DNA from: Flavobacterium sp.
GTDB lineage: Bacteria > Bacteroidota > Bacteroidia > Flavobacteriales > Flavobacteriaceae
Direction: 5' to 3'
Length of the DNA stretch: 41,238 nt
NCBI GenBank assembly: GCA_008501705.1
Contig: QQUG01000209.1
Span: forward strand, 1 to 41,238
Part shown: positions 7,944 through 16,008 of the stretch, piece after piece
Numbering within the stretch: position 1 is the stretch's first letter
How the letters are laid out: each line of letters starts with the position of its first letter
The notes under the pieces: model-generated
Told to the model about the DNA's origin: nothing
Database searches by the model: none
What the model saw: the letters and a program-made list of their open reading frames with translations, nothing else
Translations under genes and position numbers: made by a program

Positions 7944-8720
7944 ATGAAAAGTAAAATTACCCTATTCCTTCTTCTTGGTTTCTGTTCCATACAAGCTTTT
8001 GCCATGCGATGTGGCGATGCCTATCAAAATGCTACCTATGCGGTAGAACATTCAGAAAAAGCCCTGGCATCAAACAACCTGGAACACCTGAAACAATACT
8101 CGTTGAGAGCACAGGAAGCTGTGGAAAAAGTATTTGCCGCTACCGAAAACTGCGGTTGTACCGAAGCGAATAATGCCAGCTACGACAGCCTGGACTATTT
8201 AGGCAAGGCCCTGGAAAAAGATAAATTTGAAGTGTCCCGGTTCTATGTGACAAGTGCATTAAGCAGTATAAAATCCATCCTCATTTCCCTTGATCTTTGT
8301 AACGAACCCGATCCAACCTATAGCCTTATCGTGGATGAAAACAACCTGATCACTCAAGAGCAGGAGCTTCTTGCACAGCAGGAACAACTCTTGCGAAAAC
8401 AAAAGGCCCTGGAAGCCCAACTCAAGGCACAAAAGGAATTGCAGGCCAAGCTTCAACGCGAAAAAGAGATCAAACTCACCGAACAGAAACGTATCAAGTT
8501 TGAGGCAGAAGCCAATCTGTTGGAAATGGAAACCGCCATTAACCGCTTTATTCGACTCATGGATTGCGATAAGGTGGAGCCACTAACAGAACAGTCGTAT
8601 ACACGAACCCTGGAACAACTAGAAGTAGAATCTGTTCTCGCCACCCGAACCTTTTATTCTATAAAAGCAAGGGAAATGGCAGACCAGCTTATTACAATAC
8701 TAGCCGGATGCGATAACTAA
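7944..8720 (+). CDS. Secreted coiled-coil protein with paired cysteines (unknown function)
   Basis: The 258-residue product has a signal peptide (MKSKITLFLLLGFCSIQAFA). The mature protein has two Cys-containing helical modules, residues ~21-120 (with MRCGDAYQNA, ENCGCTEAN and SLDLCNEP) and ~195-258 (RLMDCDKVEP, LAGCDN). They are joined by a Gln/Lys/Glu-rich coiled coil at about 135-195 (EQELLAQQEQLLRKQKAL and so on). The family is not recognised by name; proteins like it are common as hypotheticals in flavobacteria. It is monocistronic, with a strong terminator 82 bp after the stop. Confidence 0.72.
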   Translation: MKSKITLFLLLGFCSIQAFAMRCGDAYQNATYAVEHSEKALASNNLEHLKQYSLRAQEAVEKVFAATENCGCTEANNASYDSLDYLGKALEKDKFEVSRFYVTSALSSIKSILISLDLCNEPDPTYSLIVDENNLITQEQELLAQQEQLLRKQKALEAQLKAQKELQAKLQREKEIKLTEQKRIKFEAEANLLEMETAINRFIRLMDCDKVEPLTEQSYTRTLEQLEVESVLATRTFYSIKAREMADQLITILAGCDN

Positions 8721-8739
8721 GGTAGCCGGCAACGCATTA

Positions 8740-8829
8740 ATTGTTGTACTTTTAACCTAACAATCTGCTCCTCAGGAGTACTAAACCTAATTCGGTTTTT
8801 GAAAACCCAACGTAATTGTTGGGTTTTTT
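8740..8829 (+). terminator. Intrinsic terminator preceded by three small hairpins
   Basis: The terminator itself is 8802-8829: a 10-bp stem, AAAACCCAAC / GTTGGGTTTT, with loop GTAATT, running into T residues. Upstream in the same 90 bases are three further inverted repeats: ATTGTT/AACAAT (8740-8764), CTCC/GGAG (8768-8778) and AAACC/GGTTT (8783-8798). It ends transcription of the coiled-coil gene and separates it from the molybdenum operon. The extra hairpins may be chance or a short structured 3' UTR. Confidence 0.8.
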
Positions 8830-8883
8830 GTTTCTGAAAATCCATGAAAAGTCGTTATATTTACTAGGAAATAACGCCTTGCT

Positions 8884-10065
8884 ATGATCTCTGTTGAAGA
8901 AGCCATATCAATTGTAAGAAATTCCATAGTGAAAACTTCGGAAACTGACGTAATACCCATTGGTTCTGCTTCGGGTTATGTACTGAGTGAAGATGTGATC
9001 TCTCCTATTGATATGCCCCCCTTCAGGCAATCGGCCATGGATGGCTATGCCCTAAACCTGGATGATACCACTGCGTATGAGATCATCGCCGAAATAAAAG
9101 CCGGGGACACCAGCCTCCCCCAACTAAATAAAGGTCAGGCAGCACGAATCTTTACGGGAGCCGCCGTGCCCCGTACGGCTAATGCTATTGCCATACAGGA
9201 ACACGTGATCGCAGAGAACTCTAAGCTAACCTTAGAGAAAGAGGTCGCGATAGGAGCTAATATCAGGGGACAGGGTGAACAGGTGAAAAAAGGCCAGCTA
9301 GCCCTGGCAGAAGGCAGTGTGATTAACCCGGCTGCCATAGGGTTTTTAGCCTCCCTGGGTATCTCTAAAATTGCCGTATACACTAAACCTTCGGTGGCAA
9401 TTGTAACTACGGGTAATGAGCTAATCCCTGCGGGAACCCCTTTAAAACCGGGTGAGATTTACGAGAGTAATGCGATCATGCTGGAGTCGGCAATGCGAAG
9501 ATGTAACTACACCAAGGTCTCGACATACAAAGTAAAAGACAACTACCAAAAAACCGTGTCGCTAATCGGCGAACTGAAGACGAAATACGATTTCATTATC
9601 ATAACCGGAGGGATTTCGGTTGGGGATTACGATTTTGTGGGTAAGGCTTTGGAAGAACTGGAAGTGACCCCTTTATTCTATAAAGTAAAACAGAAACCAG
9701 GCAAGCCCTTATATTTTGGTAAAACCGGAAAGAATTTCATATTCGCACTTCCCGGTAATCCCGCGGCATCATTGAGTTGTTTTTATAATTATGTGTTGGC
9801 CGGCCTGGAACTGGCGAGTGGAAATACAGATTTTTCTCTTCCAAGAATAAAGGCAAGATCGAAATCAAATTATCTTAAAAAAGGTGACAGGGCTCAGTTC
9901 CTGAAAGCCCACTACCATCAGGACGAAGTGAGCATCCTGGACGGCCAGAGCTCGTCCATGCTGCATACTTTCGCCATTGCCAATGCCCTGGTATATCTGC
10001 CGGAAGACACCTTCGAAATAAAAGTAAAGGATGAAGTAGAAGTGATCATGCTTCCCATAAACTAA
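8884..10065 (+). CDS. moeA: Molybdopterin molybdenumtransferase MoeA
   Basis: MoeA inserts molybdate into adenylylated molybdopterin, the last step of basic Mo cofactor synthesis. The 393-residue length is normal. Hallmarks are PPFRQSAMDGYAL (about residues 45-57), IFTGAAVP, the MPT-binding GGISVGDYDFV (about 238-248), KVKQKPGKPLYFG and FALPGNPAASLSCF. It is the first gene of a nine-gene plus-strand operon. A weak -7-like TATATTTA (8856-8863) lies 20 bases upstream of the ATG, after the preceding terminator, and would be the natural promoter position. Confidence 0.95.
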   Translation: MISVEEAISIVRNSIVKTSETDVIPIGSASGYVLSEDVISPIDMPPFRQSAMDGYALNLDDTTAYEIIAEIKAGDTSLPQLNKGQAARIFTGAAVPRTANAIAIQEHVIAENSKLTLEKEVAIGANIRGQGEQVKKGQLALAEGSVINPAAIGFLASLGISKIAVYTKPSVAIVTTGNELIPAGTPLKPGEIYESNAIMLESAMRRCNYTKVSTYKVKDNYQKTVSLIGELKTKYDFIIITGGISVGDYDFVGKALEELEVTPLFYKVKQKPGKPLYFGKTGKNFIFALPGNPAASLSCFYNYVLAGLELASGNTDFSLPRIKARSKSNYLKKGDRAQFLKAHYHQDEVSILDGQSSSMLHTFAIANALVYLPEDTFEIKVKDEVEVIMLPIN

Positions 10066-10070
10066 GCACT

Positions 10071-10406
10071 ATGAAATACACTATAAAAAGCAGAATTTGG
10101 ATCGAAGCAGACGGAGAGATCTTATTGGGTGAAGGTCGGGTAAACCTCTTAAAGGCAATAGAAGAAACCGGCTCTCTTTCCAAGGCGGCCAAAAGCCTGG
10201 CGATGTCTTATAAAAAGGCATGGCGATTAGTGGACACCGTGAATTCCCGCGCAAAAAAACCGGTCGTAAATTCCAGCATTGGTGGTAAAAGTGGCGGCGG
10301 CACAACATTAACCGATTATGGCAGGTCTCTTATTAGCACTTTCGATGCTATTAATCACAACTGCTGGGAGTATCTCGATAAAGAAATTAAGCGATATCAA
10401 TTATAA
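10071..10406 (+). CDS. ModE N-terminal-like winged-helix regulator without molybdate-binding domain
   Basis: The 111-residue protein matches only the DNA-binding part of ModE. It has an N-terminal strand (KSRIWIEADGEILLGEGRV), the LysR-type HTH helix AIEETGSLSKAAKSLAMSYKKAWRLVDTVN (about 25-54) and the wing IGGKSGGGTTLTDYGR. The two C-terminal MOP/TOBE domains that bind molybdate in E. coli ModE are absent, and the following gene is not a MOP protein. Short stand-alone ModE-like proteins are known in many bacteria. It lies 5 bp after moeA and overlaps the next gene by one base (TAATG), so it is part of the operon and probably controls Mo genes; what it senses is open. Confidence 0.85.
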   Translation: MKYTIKSRIWIEADGEILLGEGRVNLLKAIEETGSLSKAAKSLAMSYKKAWRLVDTVNSRAKKPVVNSSIGGKSGGGTTLTDYGRSLISTFDAINHNCWEYLDKEIKRYQL

Positions 10407-11149
10407 TGCTTTTAGAGTCTGAATATATCTGGGGTTTCCTCCTCACCTTACCGGTGATAGCCTTTCTATATGCCAGTGTTGGCCATGGCGGCGCCAGTGG
10501 CTACCTGGCTCTTATGGCACTTTTTTCTTTTAGTCCGGAGGTAATGAAGCCCACGGCACTACTGCTCAACCTCTTTGTTTCGGGCCTGGCATTTTATCAT
10601 TATTACAAAGCCGGATATTTCAACAAACGGCTGTTCTTTTCTTTCGCCCTGGCCTCTGTTCCTATGGCTTTTGTAGGGGGACTGCTGGAAGTAGACGCTT
10701 CAGTTTATAAAAAAATACTGGCAGTACTGCTCATTTTTGCCATCCTTAAAATGCTCAATGTTTTTGGAAGGGAGATCAAAGAAATAAAACAAGTTAAAAT
10801 CTGGCAGGGCCTTGCCCTGGGGGCGATCATAGGCTTCTTTTCGGGTCTTATTGGTATTGGTGGTGGTATTATACTTACGCCCGTAATATTATTACTGCAC
10901 TGGGGAAAGATGAAGGAAGCTGCAGCCGTATCCGCCCTGTTTATCTGGGTAAACTCGGCATCGGGGCTGTTAGGACAGCTAACCGGAGGTGTTTCTATTT
11001 CATCGGAGGCATGGATACTGGTGGCGATCGCCGTAGTGGGAGGATATTTTGGCAGTTATTTCGGGAGTAAGAAATTTAACAATGCCTTTCTAAGATATAT
11101 GCTCGCTTTTGTACTAATTATTGCTTCAATAAAATTATTCTTATGGTAA
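10406..11149 (+). CDS. TSUP (TauE/SafE) family membrane transporter
   Basis: The 247-residue protein has about seven to eight membrane helices and the two-fold repeat of the TSUP family. The first repeat starts with FLYASVGHGGASGYLALMAL. The second has the typical SGLIGIGGGIILTPVILLL (around residues 150-168). Members export or import small organosulfur or sulfur anions such as sulfite, sulfoacetate or thiosulfate. Placement inside a molybdenum cofactor operon, in a genome with a sulfite dehydrogenase 11 kb away, makes a sulfur oxyanion (or possibly molybdate-related) substrate plausible; this is inference. It overlaps mobA by 7 bp. Confidence 0.85.
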   Translation: MLLESEYIWGFLLTLPVIAFLYASVGHGGASGYLALMALFSFSPEVMKPTALLLNLFVSGLAFYHYYKAGYFNKRLFFSFALASVPMAFVGGLLEVDASVYKKILAVLLIFAILKMLNVFGREIKEIKQVKIWQGLALGAIIGFFSGLIGIGGGIILTPVILLLHWGKMKEAAAVSALFIWVNSASGLLGQLTGGVSISSEAWILVAIAVVGGYFGSYFGSKKFNNAFLRYMLAFVLIIASIKLFLW

Positions 11150-11733
11150 CCGTAGAAAAAAAACATATAACCGGTATTTTACTCGCAGGCGGCAAAAGTT
11201 CCAGGATGGGAACCGACAAAGGTTTTGTTATGCTGAAGGGTCTGAGCTTTGCCAATCGTATCATCAATACCATGAAGCCCTTTGTACACGAGATCATCAT
11301 TGTTAGCGACCATACCCGATACGACAAACTAATGATCCGACGCGTGGAGGATATCGTGAAAGATTCGGGGCCTGTGGCTGGTATACACGCCGCGCTCACA
11401 CATTCTCATACAGACCTTAACCTGGTTCTTAGTTGCGATATTCCCCTGATAGAGGAAGAAGTGGTTTCCACTTTGCTACAGGGATACGACCCTCAATACG
11501 ATATTATTCAGCTGGCGTATAACGGCAGTACGATCCCACTTATAGGTCTTTACCACAAGAATTGTTTACCTCAATGCGAATTGTTACTGAAACAGGGAGA
11601 GCGGCGGTTAAACAAATTCGTTGAAGCTTCGAAAGCAAAAACGATCGAGTTGCCCAAGTATTTAGGGCATTACACGACAAACGTAAATACAAAGGAACAA
11701 TTAGAACTATTAAAAAATGAGTACGAACATTAA
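11143..11733 (+). CDS. mobA: Molybdenum cofactor guanylyltransferase MobA
   Basis: MobA joins GMP to Mo-molybdopterin, giving the guanine dinucleotide form used by DMSO-reductase-family enzymes such as the formate dehydrogenase encoded nearby. The 196-residue protein opens with the nucleotidyltransferase signature ILLAGGKSSRMGTDKGFVML (about residues 10-29), has VEDIVKDSGPVAGIHAAL, and the metal-binding VLSCDIPLIEEE (about 93-104). The start overlaps the end of the TSUP gene and its end overlaps moaD by 17 bp. It differs from the second nucleotidyltransferase at 15382-15993, which has a MocA-like signature. Confidence 0.92.
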   Translation: MVTVEKKHITGILLAGGKSSRMGTDKGFVMLKGLSFANRIINTMKPFVHEIIIVSDHTRYDKLMIRRVEDIVKDSGPVAGIHAALTHSHTDLNLVLSCDIPLIEEEVVSTLLQGYDPQYDIIQLAYNGSTIPLIGLYHKNCLPQCELLLKQGERRLNKFVEASKAKTIELPKYLGHYTTNVNTKEQLELLKNEYEH

Positions 11734-11950
11734 ATATTTCGGACTCCTGGCAGAGGTAACTTCCTGCCGGGAAGAATCTCTTAGCATCAGCCCATCCACG
11801 GTAAATGAGCTATTAGAGGTGCTCTGTGATAAATATCCGGGATTAAAAGAAAAGGATTTTCGGGTAGCCATAGACCAGAAACTGGTTTCTGAAGATACCC
11901 CCATCACAGGTGGCGAAATTGCACTGCTACCACCATTTTCGGGAGGTTAA
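11717..11950 (+). CDS. moaD: Molybdopterin synthase small subunit MoaD
   Basis: The 77-residue ubiquitin-like protein ends in PPFSGG; the terminal Gly-Gly is adenylylated by MoeB and then thiocarboxylated so it can supply sulfur to MoaE. INIKYFGLLAEVT-like first strand (NIKYFGLLAEVTS), the central VNELLEVLCDKYPGL helix and the final GGEIALLPPFSGG fit the family. The gene lies between mobA (17-bp overlap) and moeB (3-bp gap). Confidence 0.95.
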   Translation: MSTNIKYFGLLAEVTSCREESLSISPSTVNELLEVLCDKYPGLKEKDFRVAIDQKLVSEDTPITGGEIALLPPFSGG

Positions 11951-11953
11951 CAT

Positions 11954-13033
11954 ATGAACAGATACAGCAGACATATCATTCTTTCAGAAATTGGCCCGGA
12001 AGGCCAGAAAAAACTATCCTCAGCCAGGGTAATGGTAGTAGGCGCAGGTGGCCTTGGCTGTCCCGCCCTGCAATACCTGGTGGCGGCCGGTGTGGGCAGC
12101 ATAGGTATTATAGATCACGACCTGGTGGAAGAATCCAATCTACAGCGTCAGGTACTGTTTGGAACCTCATCTTTGGGCAAGAATAAAGCCGAGGCGGCGA
12201 AAAAACGCCTTGAAGATCTTAATCCAACCATCCATATAAGATCTTTTCCCACCCAACTCAATGCGCTGAATGCTTTAGAAATTCTATCCAATTACGACAT
12301 CATCCTGGACGGAACAGACAATTTTGAAACCCGTTACCTTATTAATGATGCTGCAATTTTATTGAACAAACCCGTGGTTTTTGGTGCGATTTATAAGTTT
12401 GAAGGTCAGGTTTCGGTGTTTAATTATAGGGAGGGCCCGAGCTATCGATGTATGTTTGCTTTTCCTCCGAAGGCGTCCTCTGTGGCCAACTGTTCGGATG
12501 TGGGTGTTCTTGGAGTGCTCCCCGGAATTATCGGTAGCATGCAGGCCAACGAAGTGATAAAAATGATACTGGAGTTCGACGGAGTTCTTTCGGGCAAGTT
12601 ATTGTGCTATGATGCGCGTTCGGCAACCACTAACTTTATAACAATTTCCAGGAGGCAAGACGAAATTAATAAAGTACTAAGTCAGCGTGATAACTTTGTT
12701 GAGATTCATTCAACTCCTGAAGTTTCCTGCCATATCGCTGAAATTTCAGTGGATGAGGTTCTGAAAATGAAAGACGTTCAGTTTATCGACATTCGCGAGC
12801 CGGGAGAACTACCTGTTGTAGAACTTCCTAATTGTATCAAAATCCCACTGGGGTCTTTAGAGGAAAACATTTCAGAAATAAATTCAGAAAAAAATATTGT
12901 AACCTTCTGCAGATCGGGTATACGAAGTAAAAATGCCGTAACCTTATTGTTAGCAAACAACATAACAAGCTGCTACTCCCTGAAAGGAGGCGCTCTGGCA
13001 CTGGAGCCAGCGATAAAATCTTTAATAAAATGA
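11954..13033 (+). CDS. moeB: MoeB/ThiF-type adenylyltransferase fused to a rhodanese domain
   Basis: This 359-residue E1-like enzyme activates the MoaD C-terminus. Residues 1-240 are the adenylation domain: RYSRHIILSEIGPEGQKKL, the nucleotide loop VVGAGGLGCPALQYL (about 29-43), and the ESNLQRQVLFG segment. The catalytic region has YRCMFAFPP...ANCSDVGVLG. Residues about 260-359 are a rhodanese-like domain with the persulfide loop CRSGIRS, so adenylation and sulfur transfer sit in one chain, as in eukaryotic MOCS3 and many bacterial homologues. Only one clear Cys pair of the structural zinc site of E. coli MoeB is apparent. It overlaps moaE by 4 bp. The same protein could also serve ThiS, but its neighbours argue for MoaD. 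Confidence 0.92.
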   Translation: MNRYSRHIILSEIGPEGQKKLSSARVMVVGAGGLGCPALQYLVAAGVGSIGIIDHDLVEESNLQRQVLFGTSSLGKNKAEAAKKRLEDLNPTIHIRSFPTQLNALNALEILSNYDIILDGTDNFETRYLINDAAILLNKPVVFGAIYKFEGQVSVFNYREGPSYRCMFAFPPKASSVANCSDVGVLGVLPGIIGSMQANEVIKMILEFDGVLSGKLLCYDARSATTNFITISRRQDEINKVLSQRDNFVEIHSTPEVSCHIAEISVDEVLKMKDVQFIDIREPGELPVVELPNCIKIPLGSLEENISEINSEKNIVTFCRSGIRSKNAVTLLLANNITSCYSLKGGALALEPAIKSLIK

Positions 13034-13473
13034 AAGACAGAAAACCAAAAAATGTATTTGTAGAGGGAGCCATTTCACCGGAGTTCATCTCTAATTCCAT
13101 TGCGAAACATCAAAGTAAAACCTCCATAGGTGCACATAATATTTTCCTGGGACAGGTACGAGCAGACCAGGTGGATGGCAAAGAAATAACCGCCATTGAA
13201 TACACTGCTTACGAGGAGATGGCCAATACCAAATTTCATGAGATCCGGGAAGCTACATTCGATAAATTCGAACTCACATGCATGCATATTTATCACAGCC
13301 TTGGGACAGTGAGGGCCGGTGAGATCTGCCTGTTCGTTTTTGTCTCTTCTCCCCGAAGAAAAGTAGTTTTTAAAGCCCTGGAATATGTTGTAGAAGAGAT
13401 AAAGGCCAAGGTCCCGGTTTTTGGCAAGGAGATCTTCGAGGACGAGTCGCATCAATGGAAAGTAAATTCGTAA
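13030..13473 (+). CDS. moaE: Molybdopterin synthase catalytic subunit MoaE
   Basis: MoaE converts cyclic pyranopterin monophosphate to molybdopterin using the MoaD thiocarboxylate. The 147-residue protein shows GAHNIFLGQVRADQVDGKEI (about 35-54), ALEY-like YTAYEEMANTKF, IYHSLGTVRAGEICLFVFVSSPRRKVVFKAL (about 92-122) and VPVFGKEIFEDESHQWK near the end, including the conserved lysine of the active site (VPVFGKE). The gene overlaps moeB by 4 bp and is 3 bp before the moaC-moaB fusion. Confidence 0.94.
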   Translation: MKDRKPKNVFVEGAISPEFISNSIAKHQSKTSIGAHNIFLGQVRADQVDGKEITAIEYTAYEEMANTKFHEIREATFDKFELTCMHIYHSLGTVRAGEICLFVFVSSPRRKVVFKALEYVVEEIKAKVPVFGKEIFEDESHQWKVNS

Positions 13474-13476
13474 GCT

Positions 13477-14391
13477 ATGGTAGACATCACACATAAAGCC
13501 AATACCCTCCGAATTGCAACGGCACAGGCTATCGTAAAAGTTAGCAAAGCTGAAACCATTGAGGCTATTCAAAAGGATACCGTTCCTAAGGGAAATGTCT
13601 TCGCCATGAGCAAGGCGGCCGGGTTACTGGGAATAAAGAAAACACCCGAACTCTTGCCCGACTGCCATCCCATCCCCGTGGAATATGCGGCTATCGATTT
13701 TGAGATCAAGGAGTTGGAAATAGTCGTGAATTGTACCATCAAAACCATCTACAAGACCGGTGTGGAAGTTGAAGCCATGCACGGTGCCAGTGTGGTGGCT
13801 CTCAATATGTACGACATGCTGAAACCTATCGACAAGGGAGTAGAGATCCATCATATCAAATTAATTAAGAAACGAGGTGGTAAAACCGATTTCCAGGATC
13901 GTTACCGCAAGGATCTCACCGCAGCTGTAGTTGTATGTTCCGATACCATCTCCAAAGGTGAAAAGGAGGACCAGGCAGGGAAAGAGGTGATCGCTAAGCT
14001 GGAGGCCTGCCATGTGAAGGTGGCTGCTTACGATATAATTCCGGATGAAAAAGATAGCATACAACAGAAAGTAAAGGATCATGCCAATAATAATATTGAC
14101 CTCATCATCTTTTCGGGAGGCACCGGTCTTTCCCCTAGAGATGTCACTCCGGATGCCCTTCATGAGATCCTCGAGCGAAGGATACCCGGCGTGGAGGAGG
14201 TGATCCGCAATTACGGTCAGTTACGAACCCCCTATTCCATGTTATCCAGAAGTGTAGCGGGCACGATAGACAACACGCTTGTACTCGCTATCCCCGGTTC
14301 AACCAAGGGCGCCAGGGAATCTATGGAAGCCATATTTCCACATATACTGCATGTTTTCAGAATATTAAAAGGAGAAAGACACGATCAATGA
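13477..14391 (+). CDS. moaCB: Bifunctional MoaC-MoaB fusion protein
   Basis: The 304-residue protein joins two Mo cofactor enzymes. Residues 1-148 are MoaC, cyclic pyranopterin monophosphate synthase: MVDITHKANTLRIATA, GNVFAMSKAAGLLGIKKT, LLPDCHPIPVEYA, EVEAMHGASVVALNMYDMLKPIDKG, with the catalytic-type His and Lys visible. Residues about 149-304 are a MoaB/MogA domain, which adenylylates molybdopterin: AAVVVCSDTISKGEKEDQAG, IFSGGTGLSPRDVTPDAL, and AIPGSTKGARESMEAIFP. Both domains look complete. Fusions of this kind (often called MoaCB) are known in Bacteroidota. It overlaps moaA by 4 bp. Confidence 0.95.
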   Translation: MVDITHKANTLRIATAQAIVKVSKAETIEAIQKDTVPKGNVFAMSKAAGLLGIKKTPELLPDCHPIPVEYAAIDFEIKELEIVVNCTIKTIYKTGVEVEAMHGASVVALNMYDMLKPIDKGVEIHHIKLIKKRGGKTDFQDRYRKDLTAAVVVCSDTISKGEKEDQAGKEVIAKLEACHVKVAAYDIIPDEKDSIQQKVKDHANNNIDLIIFSGGTGLSPRDVTPDALHEILERRIPGVEEVIRNYGQLRTPYSMLSRSVAGTIDNTLVLAIPGSTKGARESMEAIFPHILHVFRILKGERHDQ

Positions 14392-15395
14392 GCAAGGTAA
14401 CCAACATATTGACCGATTCTCACGGTAGGGAACATACCTATTTACGGATCTCCCTGATAGAGCGCTGTAATTTGCGCTGTAATTACTGCATGCCGGAGGA
14501 AGGGATCCAACTGTCGCCCAAAAGTCATTTAATGACTTACGAAGAGATTTACACCATCGCCAAGGTCTTTGCAGATCACGGGGTGCGGAAGATCAGGCTT
14601 ACCGGGGGTGAACCATTAATACGGAAGGATTTTACTACTATACTAGAGAAATTATCCAGTCTTGATGTGTCGTTAACCCTCACCACCAACGGGGTGATCA
14701 TCGATCGATTTATAGACGATCTTAAGAAATACAACCTCAACGGGATCAACCTGAGTTTAGATTCGCTCCACGCGGAAAAGTTCAGGGAGATCACTCGAAG
14801 AGACAATTTTACCCAGGTATGGAACAACCTTCATTTATTAGTTTCTGAAGGATTTAAAGTAAAGGTGAATGCAGTTTTAATGAAAGATGTGAACGACAAC
14901 GAGATCATCGATTTTATCGAACTTACAAAGGATCTTCCGGTATCTGTCCGCTTTATAGAATTTATGCCTTTTGATGGAAACAAATGGAACATCGACAAGA
15001 CAGTTTCCTATGCCGAGATCATGGAAAAGGTACGTGACCACTACACCGAAGACCAGCTTGAGCGACTACAGGATGCACCCAACGATACCTCTAAAAACTA
15101 CAGGATCAAAGATTACAAGGGAAGTTTTGGGATCATAAGTTCGGTAACCAATCCGTTCTGTGATAGTTGTAACCGGATCCGGCTCACGGCCAATGGACGT
15201 ATAAAGAATTGTTTATTTTCTGCTTCTGAAACAGACTTGCTAACACTACTTCGTGCGGGTGAGGCCATAGAGCCCATCATACAAAAGACCATGCTTGCAA
15301 AGTTTAAGGTCCGAGGTGGAATGGACACCCTTGAAAAACTTCAGCAACCCGAACTACACGGAAAGAACCGTAGTATGATCACTATTGGTGGGTAG
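14388..15395 (+). CDS. moaA: GTP 3',8-cyclase MoaA (radical SAM)
   Basis: MoaA starts Mo cofactor synthesis by rearranging GTP with a radical SAM reaction, together with MoaC. The 335-residue protein has the N-terminal [4Fe-4S] motif C27-x3-C31-x2-C34 (CNLRCNYC), the SAM-binding LTGGEPLIR, the C-terminal second cluster C258-x2-C261-x13-C275, and the C-terminal Gly-Gly needed for activity. It is the last gene of the operon. Its 3' end overlaps the convergent mocA-like gene by 14 bp, and no terminator hairpin was seen between them. Confidence 0.96.
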   Translation: MSKVTNILTDSHGREHTYLRISLIERCNLRCNYCMPEEGIQLSPKSHLMTYEEIYTIAKVFADHGVRKIRLTGGEPLIRKDFTTILEKLSSLDVSLTLTTNGVIIDRFIDDLKKYNLNGINLSLDSLHAEKFREITRRDNFTQVWNNLHLLVSEGFKVKVNAVLMKDVNDNEIIDFIELTKDLPVSVRFIEFMPFDGNKWNIDKTVSYAEIMEKVRDHYTEDQLERLQDAPNDTSKNYRIKDYKGSFGIISSVTNPFCDSCNRIRLTANGRIKNCLFSASETDLLTLLRAGEAIEPIIQKTMLAKFKVRGGMDTLEKLQQPELHGKNRSMITIGG

Positions 15396-15993
15396 CCCGG
15401 TACAAAGCTTCATAGGCTTCCCGGGTATCGATATCTTTAAGTTTCCCTTCTCCCGGAATAGCCGTTACCTCATTGAGATTTTCCGTGATCAGTTTTCGCG
15501 CCCCTTTATCGCTGCTTAGTGCACTCAACTCCTTAAAGTAAGATCGATCGAATAATGCCGGTACTCCTATTCTCCCGTCCTCATAAACTGAGGCGATGAT
15601 CTGCTCATTCCCCGGACTGAATTCTTTAAGCAGACGTTTCAGAAAATCCAGATCCACCAAAGGTTGATCCGGGAGCATGATGAGGGCAGCATCTATGTTA
15701 TGAGGAGACTGCGTAATTTTATTCATAGCCAGCGCGATCGAACTTCCCAGGCCCGATTCCCAGCCGGGATTTTCCAGGATTTCCACCGTTTGGCGAGTAA
15801 GCTGTTCTCTAATTTCATCCTTATAAGCACCCAGAACCAGGAAAATCTCTTTACATGCCACCGATGAGGCAGTCTCTATGCAATGTGAGAGCAGATTTGT
15901 ATCTCCCCATTGAAGAAGCTGTTTCGGGCTACCGAGACGGCTGGAGGCTCCTGCAGCCGGGATCACAATGGCGATATTTGAAGTTTCAGACAA
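15382..15993 (-). CDS. MocA-like molybdopterin nucleotidyltransferase
   Basis: The 203-residue protein is an NTP-transferase with the signature VIPAAGASSRLGSPKQLLQW (about residues 10-29) and LIMLPDQPLVDLDFL (about 104-118). The G-S-P-K-Q-L form is typical of MocA (cytidylyltransferase) and of nucleotidyltransferases paired with XdhC, and unlike the SRMGTDKG of MobA in the other operon. MocA makes the cytosine dinucleotide cofactor for xanthine dehydrogenase- and CO dehydrogenase-type enzymes. None of those is in the window, so the role is uncertain; it may act with XdhC on enzymes encoded elsewhere. It is the last gene of the formate dehydrogenase operon, 15 bp after xdhC. Confidence 0.82.
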   Translation of the reverse strand: MSETSNIAIVIPAAGASSRLGSPKQLLQWGDTNLLSHCIETASSVACKEIFLVLGAYKDEIREQLTRQTVEILENPGWESGLGSSIALAMNKITQSPHNIDAALIMLPDQPLVDLDFLKRLLKEFSPGNEQIIASVYEDGRIGVPALFDRSYFKELSALSSDKGARKLITENLNEVTAIPGEGKLKDIDTREAYEALYRATHQ

Positions 15994-16008
15994 GCAGGGA
16001 ATATAAAA

